Origin: JAKPQD01 sp029572965
GTDB taxonomy: Bacteria; Bacteroidota; Bacteroidia; Bacteroidales; DTGW01
DNA length: 7,806 nt
NCBI GenBank assembly: GCA_035374585.1
Contig: DAOSPF010000112.1
Location: forward strand, 1-7,806
Direction: 5' to 3'
Shown here piece by piece: positions 1 through 5,441 of the stretch. The notes under the pieces are model-generated. The model had not been told where the DNA came from. It saw nothing but the letters and a program-made list of their open reading frames with translations, and did not search any database. The first letter of the stretch is position 1; every line of letters starts with the position of its first letter. A program made the translations under genes and the position numbers.

Positions 1-93
1 TGTAGTAATTAGCAATGATATATTATCTGTGAGTCGAAAAATGTTTAAAAAATTTTTTTGAGAAATATTTAACAAATAAAAACAACGTTTAGG

Positions 94-1200
94 TTAAGCG
101 TTTACAGCTTTATAAATTGACAAAAGTATATTTTGTTCTTTTTCCCAGCAAAGTTCAACAGCGGCAGCGCGGGCGTTGTTTTGCCAGGCGGATAGTTGTT
201 TTTTATCCGCTAAAATAGGGTTTATTGTATTGGCCAGGTTTTCGGGGCTACGGTTATCTATGGTTGTTCCTATATGATACTCATCAACTACCCTTTTCAT
301 TTCTGGAAAATCAGAAGTAACAACGGCCAAACCTGCCTGTATATAATCGAAAAGCTTGTTGGGCAAAGCATAGTAGTAGTTAAGCCCAAGGTTTTCTTCT
401 ATCGAAATTCCAATCTGCGCTTGTATTGTATATTGGTGAAGTTGATGAAATGGCAAACGCCCTAAGTATTTAATCCGTTCGCGGGCAGGGCTTTCTTGTA
501 TCCTTTTCTTTATATCGTTTTCCAAGGGGCCTCCTCCGGCAATGACAAGCTTTGCATCAGGTATCATGGGCATAGCGTCTATTATGTTTTCGATGCCTCG
601 GCCAACATTGATAGCGCCCTGGTACATGATAATGTTTTCGTTTCGCTCGATTTCAACTTCTCTGTTTTCTTCATCTTTCAATAAAGGAACATTGCGAACC
701 ACTTTAAAATCGAGGTTGTATTTTGATTTGTAAAGGTCAGCAATTGACTGGCAAACGGTATAATGATAGTTGGCCCGCGGAACAAGCGTTTTTTCAATAA
801 AAGTCCAGAACCGCTTAACCCATTTGCGGTTTACCACTTCGGGCACTTCGGGGAAATATTCGTGGCTATCGAAAAACAAGGCGACTCGTTTAAGCTTTGC
901 TGCCATCCAGTTGGCTGGCAGGCTGTCCAAATCGTTGGCTGTCAGTATTGTACATTTTGTCCTGAGTAGCCTGAAAAATAAAGAAACATTATAATTGGCA
1001 TAGAATAAAAACCCTTTTTTGAACCAAAGCCGCATCAGGTGAACCTTATAAGGCCTGTCTGAAAAGTCAGGCCAAACGCCTGTATATCGCCCAATAACCA
1101 GAACGTCATTTCCGGCATTGGCTAATGTAGATGCAATGCGGTGTACACGCTGGTCAATAACCATGTCATTGGTGACGCTCAATACAATGCGAGATGCCAT
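94..1200 (-). CDS. Glycosyltransferase family 4-like protein (GT-B fold)
   Basis: This 368-residue protein probably transfers a sugar from a nucleotide-sugar donor to a surface glycan or lipid acceptor in the cytoplasm; donor and acceptor cannot be read from the sequence. The N-terminal Rossmann half starts with IVLSVTNDMVIDQRVHR (residues 5-21), a form common in Bacteroidetes group 1 transferases, and includes FFDSHEYFPEVPE (109-121). The C-terminal half has MYQGAINVGRGI (192-203), LVIAGGGP (218-225), IKYLGRLP (243-250) and the donor-binding stretch SIEENLGL...ALPNKLFDYIQAG (266-290). Length is normal for the family and the frame is intact. The ATG at 1200 follows AT-rich DNA with no clear Shine-Dalgarno. 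No TAnnTTTG box was seen upstream. It is probably transcribed alone or as the first gene of an operon running off the left edge; bases 1-93 show no GC-rich terminator. The family call is firm, the substrate unknown. Confidence 0.9.
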   Translation of the reverse strand: MASRIVLSVTNDMVIDQRVHRIASTLANAGNDVLVIGRYTGVWPDFSDRPYKVHLMRLWFKKGFLFYANYNVSLFFRLLRTKCTILTANDLDSLPANWMAAKLKRVALFFDSHEYFPEVPEVVNRKWVKRFWTFIEKTLVPRANYHYTVCQSIADLYKSKYNLDFKVVRNVPLLKDEENREVEIERNENIIMYQGAINVGRGIENIIDAMPMIPDAKLVIAGGGPLENDIKKRIQESPARERIKYLGRLPFHQLHQYTIQAQIGISIEENLGLNYYYALPNKLFDYIQAGLAVVTSDFPEMKRVVDEYHIGTTIDNRSPENLANTINPILADKKQLSAWQNNARAAAVELCWEKEQNILLSIYKAVNA

Positions 1201-1283
1201 AATAAAATGTTTGCGCTAAGGTAAGAAAAGGATTTATAGTAAACTATATAGGTTGTAATAGTTGATTGTATTTCTTTTTCATT

Positions 1284-1556
1284 TTAATGCAATGCAAATT
1301 TTACAAATTTTATTTGTTTACGCAGGTAGTAGCCCACGCATAAAGAATTCTTCAAATATTGCCCTTTAGCTTTGTAAGCTATTTGAAATGCTCCGTAATT
1401 GGCTTGCCTAAAATGACAAAATATCATACTGGTTAATTGCCCCCGGCTTTCAATGCTTTTATTAACCTTGTTGCAGTTGCATTTTTTAACAATATCCGAA
1501 ATATGTTTTTGAAGCAACAAACTTTTAATTTTAGAAAAAAGAGATAATTTTGTCAT
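1284..1556 (-). pseudogene. Decayed IS4-family transposase, N-terminal (DUF4372-like) fragment
   Basis: A 90-codon frame opens with ATG at 1556. Residues 5-50 (LFSKIKSLL...IVKKC..., then QLTSMIFCHFRQAN) match the N-terminal DUF4372-type domain of IS4-family transposases as I know it. In the intact family the sequence goes on with a stretch like NSLRDISNGLRS. Here that stretch sits in another frame: bases 1398 down to 1369 read LRSISNSLQS, and after a second shift 1366 down to 1355 read KGNI, where the family has GN(L/I). The tail of the open frame (after about residue 53) is therefore out-of-frame nonsense, and the remaining roughly 300 residues, with the catalytic DDE domain, are absent. This is a dead remnant, not a functional small gene. 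Recognisable homology covers about 1355-1556. The assignment rests on motif memory, not on a search. Confidence 0.72.
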
Positions 1557-1615
1557 AGGAGTTGGTTTTTGTGGTTATTGTAAAATTATCTTTTACCGGA
1601 TAATCTCCAACTCCT
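1557..1615. repeat. 9-bp inverted repeat with inner hairpin, abutting the transposase start codon
   Basis: AGGAGTTGG at 1557-1565 is perfectly complementary to CCAACTCCT at 1607-1615. The 41-base loop holds a smaller hairpin, GTAAAA (1580-1585) with TTTTAC (1591-1596). Eight T follow on the plus strand (1615-1622), so a plus-strand transcript would meet a terminator-like structure. On the minus strand the downstream arm ends at the base before the ATG at 1556, so a transcript entering from the right could fold over the start of the transposase remnant. Comparable start-site hairpins protect IS10 and IS50 from outside transcription. The role here is inferred. Confidence 0.6.
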
Positions 1616-1783
1616 TTTTTTTACAAATTGTACAGATGTGAATAATATGTGAAACTCTCATGATTGTAGGCAAAGAGAAACTCCATTTATAAAATCCGGG
1701 TGTTTTATCTGCTTACATTTAAATAAATAGTAAATATTAATATCTTAAACAACTGTTTTTTAGCAAGTTAAAAATTCATACGG

Positions 1784-2701
1784 ATGAAAAAAGTAAAGTA
1801 CTTTTATGTTTTTTTGGGGATAATTCTTTTATCCATACTTTTTTATATTTATAAGGCATATTTCATTATTGATAAAAATGAAGATTCTTGGACTGTTGGA
1901 TATGGCAATATTAACAACTTAGAAGATATAGATTCTATAATTGAGAAAAAATTACTTATAAAAGATATTCAAAGCGATTCAACGTTTAATTTTATTGCAG
2001 ACCCTTTTATATTTAAAGATTCAACAGGTATATATGTATTTGTTGAACAGTTTATTAAAAAAAATGGGGATATTAGTGTTTTTTATTCAAAAGACACAAT
2101 CAATGTAAAGTTTAAATATTTAGGTATTGTACTTGATGAAGACTTTCATCTTTCGTATCCCCAAGTTTTCGCGTATAATAAACATATTTATATGTTACCT
2201 GAAACTCAAAAATCAGGAAAAGTTATTCTATACAAATCGGTTAAGTTCCCATTAACGTGGGAAAAGTGCAGAGTGTTATTAAAATATGATAATATTAAAG
2301 ATCCAACTCTACTGCAACACAATAGTAAAATTTATTTATTTGGTTGTCAAAAAGGAAAGCTCTATTGTTGGATATCTGATAATCTTTTTTCTGATTTCAA
2401 ACGGATTGACAAAGTGCTTCTTTTGGGGACAGAATCAAGGCCCGGGGGAAGAATCTTTAAATACGATAATAAAATAATTATGCCAATTCAAAATAGTTCA
2501 AAAGGCTATGGAAGTGGACTTTCATTATATGAAATTATAATTGATGGTAATGATAATATAAAAATGAAACCATATAAAAGATGGTTTTTAAAACCACACG
2601 AAAAAAGTATTTATTTTTCTCACGGTATGCATCATTTCGATGTGATAAATTTAAATAGTAATTTATTTGTGGTTTATGATGGTAAAAAAAATAAGCAATA
2701 A
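1784..2701 (+). CDS. Membrane-anchored GINT1 N-terminal-like five-bladed propeller protein
   Basis: This 305-residue protein has a basic start (MKKVK) and one hydrophobic helix (about residues 7-27), so it is probably anchored in the inner membrane with the rest outside the cytoplasm. The body resembles the domain named after the N-terminus of plant glucosamine inositolphosphorylceramide transferase 1, a propeller related to glycoside hydrolase family 43. Conserved points are ADPF (72-75), the GIVLDEDFHLSYPQVF stretch (114-129), MLPE (137-140), DPT (173-175), SRPGGRIF (218-225), YGSGLSLYEI (242-251), GMHHFD (281-286) and VVYDG (296-300). The full propeller is present, so it does not look truncated, but no transferase domain is attached. 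Whether it is an enzyme or binds glycan is unknown. Base composition is far more AT-rich than its neighbours (16 G+C in 1861-1920 and 10 in 2521-2580, each of 60), it is the only intact plus-strand gene, and it lies beside a transposase remnant; transfer is likely. The ATG at 1784 has no Shine-Dalgarno. Confidence 0.82.
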   Translation: MKKVKYFYVFLGIILLSILFYIYKAYFIIDKNEDSWTVGYGNINNLEDIDSIIEKKLLIKDIQSDSTFNFIADPFIFKDSTGIYVFVEQFIKKNGDISVFYSKDTINVKFKYLGIVLDEDFHLSYPQVFAYNKHIYMLPETQKSGKVILYKSVKFPLTWEKCRVLLKYDNIKDPTLLQHNSKIYLFGCQKGKLYCWISDNLFSDFKRIDKVLLLGTESRPGGRIFKYDNKIIMPIQNSSKGYGSGLSLYEIIIDGNDNIKMKPYKRWFLKPHEKSIYFSHGMHHFDVINLNSNLFVVYDGKKNKQ

Positions 2702-2732
2702 CAAGAAGTGATGTTTTTTATCTGGCAAGAGT

Positions 2733-2834
2733 TACAAAGCTTTACATTTTGCAAGATACCCGTTTATCAGTACACGTTTTTTATATCACAGGTGCATTTT
2801 GCTCACAAAAAAGCGGTACAAGTAAAGCTTTGTA
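2733..2834. repeat. 13-bp inverted repeat around an AAGCTT core
   Basis: TACAAAGCTTTAC at 2733-2745 recurs as its exact reverse complement, GTAAAGCTTTGTA, at 2822-2834, with 76 bases between. Each copy has an 8-bp palindrome AAAGCTTT at its centre. The right copy lies inside the terminator hairpin of the tRNA; the left copy lies just after the propeller gene. It could be a recombination footprint, a protein site or chance in AT-rich DNA. Confidence 0.5.
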
Positions 2835-2838
2835 CCGC
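2807..2838 (-). terminator. Rho-independent terminator after tRNA-Lys
   Basis: Read on the minus strand, GCGGTACAA (2838-2830) pairs with TTGTACCGC (2821-2813), a perfect 9-bp stem with an 8-base loop, followed at once by six T (2812-2807). It lies 13 bases after the end of the tRNA and should end the tRNA transcript and any read-through from the permease gene. It also shields the convergent plus-strand gene at 1784-2701. Confidence 0.88.
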
Positions 2839-2851
2839 ACGCTGCCATTTG

Positions 2852-2924
2852 TGACCTCGGAGGGATTCGAACCCTCGACCCATTGATTAAGAGTCAATTG
2901 CTCTACCAGCTGAGCTACGAAGTC
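2852..2924 (-). tRNA. tRNA-Lys (anticodon CTT)
   Basis: The 73-base minus-strand sequence folds as a complete cloverleaf. The acceptor stem is GACTTCG/CGAGGTC with one G-T pair and discriminator A. The D stem is GCTC/GAGC with loop AGCTGGTA, the anticodon stem is ATTGA/TCAAT with loop CTCTTAA, and the T stem is GAGGG/CCCTC with loop TTCGAAT. The central loop bases give anticodon CTT, which reads the lysine codon AAG. CCA is not encoded; the genome continues with CAA after the discriminator. It sits 60 bases after the permease stop with its own candidate promoter, and has a strong terminator behind it. Confidence 0.97.
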
Positions 2925-2942
2925 AATTCTTTTTTGAGATTG

Positions 2943-2969
2943 CAAAAGTAAAAGATTTTTTTTCTCCAA
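2943..2969 (-). promoter_or_regulatory. Candidate Bacteroidetes-type promoter of tRNA-Lys
   Basis: On the minus strand TACTTTTG (2950-2943) matches the -7 consensus TAnnTTTG. A TTG (2969-2967) lies 16 bases upstream, slightly closer than usual for the -33 element. The box ends 18 bases before the tRNA 5' end at 2924, leaving room for a short leader. This suggests the tRNA need not depend on read-through from the permease gene. Confidence 0.55.
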
Positions 2970-2984
2970 CGAAAAAAACAGCAA

Positions 2985-4268
2985 CTATTTTGATTTTTTC
3001 GTTAGGCTAATCCTTGAAATTATTAATAATGAAGCTATAAAGAATATTGATAAAAGCAAGGCGCTCCAACGCATATTGCCCATATAGTGTTCGGCCAGTC
3101 CAAAGAAAAACATACCTAAGACAATGGCAAACTTTTCGCATACATCATAAAAACTGAAATACGAAGCAGTATCAGTTGCTGGTATCAATTTGGAGTATGT
3201 TGAACGGCTTTGCGATTGTATTCCTCCCATGATAAGCCCTACTGCAGCAGCAAGACCATAAAACTGGGCTTGGGTTTTGATAAAAAATGCAACAATACAA
3301 ATGCTAATCCACATCACAAGCATGATAATCAGTGAAGCTTTGTTCCCTTTACGTTCTGAAACCTTAGCAAACAGAGTTGCTCCAATGATACCAAGTATTT
3401 GTAAAAGCAAAATAGTTACAATAAGGCTTTCGCCCGAAAGGTGTATTTCTTCTTTGCCAAACATGGTAGCTACAAGCATGATGGTTTGTACCCCCATGGA
3501 AAGAAAAAAGAAGGCCAGTAAAAACCATTTGAGGGATGGAGCTTGCTTCACTTTTCTGAATACTTTTATAATCTCGTCATATCCTTTGGAGATGTTGGAC
3601 AAATGAAACCTTTTTTCTTTTACTTCTTCTGGTAAATAATAGAAAGAAAAAGAAGAAATAGCAATCCACCAAATGCCCACGGTGATAAATGCAAAACGCA
3701 TAGCATTTAATGCTGAACTGAAGCCCAGAGATTGGTAATTAAAAATAATAATCAGGTTGAGAAGCAAAAGCAAAACACTTCCGGCATATCCCCATGAAAA
3801 ACCACGTGCACTAATTTTGTCATGGTGCTCGGGAGAGGCAATGACTGGCAAAAAAGAATTGTAGAACACCAGCGAGCCGGCAAAGCCAATAACAGCAAAT
3901 GCCGCGCCCAGCAACCCTATAGCAAGGTGATTGGCGTTAAATCCATACAATGAGATACAAGAGATAGCTCCAAGTAGTGTAAAAAACCTCATAAACCGCT
4001 TTTTATAACCACCACAGTCTGCAATGCCCGAAAGTAATGGTAACAGCATAATGATAAGCAGATATGCAACAGCAATAGTGTAATCGTATAAAACGGTATT
4101 GCGTATAGTCAATATTTTATCAAATGGGAACGAAAAGCTGATGACTTTTTGCGTTACTTCATGATAATAAATGGGAAAAATAGTAGATGTGATAACTAAA
4201 TTATATGCTGAGTTGGCTATATCGTACGAACACCAGGCATTAATTACTTTCTTGATGTTCTTTTCCAT
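2985..4268 (-). CDS. MFS permease of the UMF1/Atg22-like family
   Basis: A 427-residue inner-membrane protein with about 12 hydrophobic segments. WCSYDIANSAYN followed by LVITSTIFPIYY (residues 12-35) is the hallmark start of the UMF1 family (unknown major facilitator 1), related to the fungal vacuolar effluxer Atg22. The MFS loop motif appears as GIADCGGYKKR (81-91), the middle conserved region as YNSFLPVIA...DKISARGFSWGYAGS (136-164), and the second-half motif as GGIQSQSRSTYSKLIP (348-363). Atg22 exports amino acids from the vacuole; bacterial members have no settled substrate, so amino acid or peptide transport is only a suggestion. The ATG at 4268 lies 10 bases after the stop of the upstream peptidase gene, pointing to co-transcription with it. 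No separate promoter box was seen in that gap. Confidence 0.9.
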   Translation of the reverse strand: MEKNIKKVINAWCSYDIANSAYNLVITSTIFPIYYHEVTQKVISFSFPFDKILTIRNTVLYDYTIAVAYLLIIMLLPLLSGIADCGGYKKRFMRFFTLLGAISCISLYGFNANHLAIGLLGAAFAVIGFAGSLVFYNSFLPVIASPEHHDKISARGFSWGYAGSVLLLLLNLIIIFNYQSLGFSSALNAMRFAFITVGIWWIAISSFSFYYLPEEVKEKRFHLSNISKGYDEIIKVFRKVKQAPSLKWFLLAFFFLSMGVQTIMLVATMFGKEEIHLSGESLIVTILLLQILGIIGATLFAKVSERKGNKASLIIMLVMWISICIVAFFIKTQAQFYGLAAAVGLIMGGIQSQSRSTYSKLIPATDTASYFSFYDVCEKFAIVLGMFFFGLAEHYMGNMRWSALLLSIFFIASLLIISRISLTKKSK

Positions 4269-4278
4269 GAGTTGCTGG

Positions 4279-5397
4279 TTAATTGCATGTATTGTTATAT
4301 TGCATCAGGATATCCCCCGGAACTCCTGATTTATTTACTAAAATGGTTAAAACTTTATAGCGAATATACGCTTCCGAAATATACAAATATCCTCCTAATT
4401 TTGTGTTTTCTGTCCCCCATGAATTTTTGGCCAGAAAATACCTTTCACCGGTTTTGCTTAAGGCAATACCCATAATTAATAAGCTGTGGTCATCAGTGGT
4501 TTGGTATTCGTCAAAAGCCTTTTGCCGCATTTGAGCAGTAATTTTTGGCTCGCTGTCTAGGTCGGGGTCTCCGTCTTTTACCCTTACTATACCTTTGTTC
4601 CAGTTAAAACCACTTTCTGAGTTGTCTATTGTGGCAGCAACTGTGTAACCGTTGTTGATAGAGTATTCAATGATATTAATCATTTCGTCCAGTTTTACAT
4701 TAAAGGCTTGGCCCATTGCCCAATTATCAGGGACTTCTACAACAAAGTTTTTATATAAAGGCTTATATATAAACGAGGAAAAAAGAATATAATTGGAAGA
4801 CTTGATATTTAGCCATTGGGCAAAAGATTTAGGAGTGTATTGTACTTGTTGAAAGGTAAATTCTGAAGGGGGGGTGCCCAGGTTGTTATCTAAAATGCTT
4901 ATTATATCTTTTTTCCAATCCATTGATACCTGTTCTGAAGAAATGACCTTCTTCATTTTTTCGCTTATCTGATTGTCTAAGGCAACATGGTCGTTGTATT
5001 GCATTCCGTTGATTAGTCCCGAATAAGCTTCATAGGGGACAATGCCATATTTTTCAATAGCACTTATTACATCAAATAAAGCTCCTCCTCCAGAAAGGTT
5101 GTTTTTACCATGCATCCTGAAATATTTTTCTGCTTTTTCCAGATAAACATTGTAAACTACAAACATTTCGGAAAGATGGATATCTTTTTTGCCTTTTTTC
5201 AATAGTTCGGCTTCCAGCATGTCTATTGTAGCATAACTCCAACAGGTATTGGAACGAAACTGGTTTTTTATTTCAGTTACTTTTATGGCTTTTTCAATAA
5301 CAAAGGCATCTGTTTTGTATGGTTGGGCAAAGACAGTAAGGTTAAATACAAAACTAAAAGACACGATAAAGGCAATATTTTGAATAATGTTTGGCAA
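4279..5397 (-). CDS. Exported C1-family (papain-like, PepC/bleomycin hydrolase-type) cysteine peptidase
   Basis: A 372-residue peptidase with an N-terminal signal sequence (hydrophobic residues about 8-23, likely cut near TVFA/QPY), so it probably acts in the periplasm or outside. All active-site residues of clan CA are visible: oxyanion Gln46 and nucleophile Cys52 (NQFRSNTCWSYA, the same Gln-to-Cys spacing of six as in papain), His304 in DDHSLLIMG and Asn325 in AKNSWG. The long middle part (about 70-290) with RQKAFDEYQTTDDHS fits the aminopeptidase C/bleomycin hydrolase branch found in Bacteroidetes. The frame opens with TTG at 5397; there is no in-frame ATG between the upstream stop (5416-5418) and Met60, and TTG gives a complete signal peptide, so I chose it. 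The gene lies 44 bases after the OmpA-family gene and 10 before the permease, as the middle gene of a probable operon. The substrate is unknown. Confidence 0.9.
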   Translation of the reverse strand: MPNIIQNIAFIVSFSFVFNLTVFAQPYKTDAFVIEKAIKVTEIKNQFRSNTCWSYATIDMLEAELLKKGKKDIHLSEMFVVYNVYLEKAEKYFRMHGKNNLSGGGALFDVISAIEKYGIVPYEAYSGLINGMQYNDHVALDNQISEKMKKVISSEQVSMDWKKDIISILDNNLGTPPSEFTFQQVQYTPKSFAQWLNIKSSNYILFSSFIYKPLYKNFVVEVPDNWAMGQAFNVKLDEMINIIEYSINNGYTVAATIDNSESGFNWNKGIVRVKDGDPDLDSEPKITAQMRQKAFDEYQTTDDHSLLIMGIALSKTGERYFLAKNSWGTENTKLGGYLYISEAYIRYKVLTILVNKSGVPGDILMQYNNTCN

Positions 5398-5441
5398 GTG
5401 TATTTTGTTTTTTGATTAAAAACATGTTTAAATTACAACAA

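Larger units (their letters stand above)
1201..1783. other. Long stretch without an intact gene
   Basis: Apart from the transposase remnant and its inverted repeat, I see no coding sequence here. Bases 1201-1283 are AT-rich and carry the unrecognised upstream region of the glycosyltransferase. Bases 1623-1783 are the 5' region of the plus-strand propeller gene; they contain a short imperfect direct repeat (GAAACTC at 1651-1657 and 1677-1683) and TATCTTAA at 1741-1748, a poor version of the Bacteroidetes -7 box with no TTTG at the right distance. The promoter of the plus-strand gene is therefore not identified. Confidence 0.6.

Noticed and set aside
48..59. A-run followed by T-run as a terminator of the glycosyltransferase gene
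   Set aside because: The stem would contain only A-T pairs and has no GC core; not a credible intrinsic terminator.
1557..1615. The 9-bp inverted repeat as the two ends of a complete mobile element
   Set aside because: Only 41 bases lie between the arms, and the transposase fragment lies outside them; a structure at the start codon explains the position better.
1651..1683. Short direct repeat GAAACTC (two copies) as an operator or start of an array
   Set aside because: Seven bases, two copies and no regular spacing; expected by chance in such DNA. No CRISPR-like repeat was found anywhere in the window.
2781..2984. A 67-codon minus-strand open frame across the tRNA region
   Set aside because: It is read straight through tRNA-Lys and its terminator; its protein-like motif (VAQLVEQLTLNQWVEGSNPSEV) is the usual artefact of translating a tRNA gene.
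3277..3606. A 109-codon plus-strand open frame inside the permease gene
   Set aside because: It is antisense to a well-conserved MFS gene with clear family motifs, and its own sequence shows no recognisable domain.
5420..5429. Palindrome AAACATGTTT in the gap between the OmpA-family and peptidase genes
   Set aside because: Ten AT-rich bases only, no U-run and no second site; too weak for a terminator or operator.
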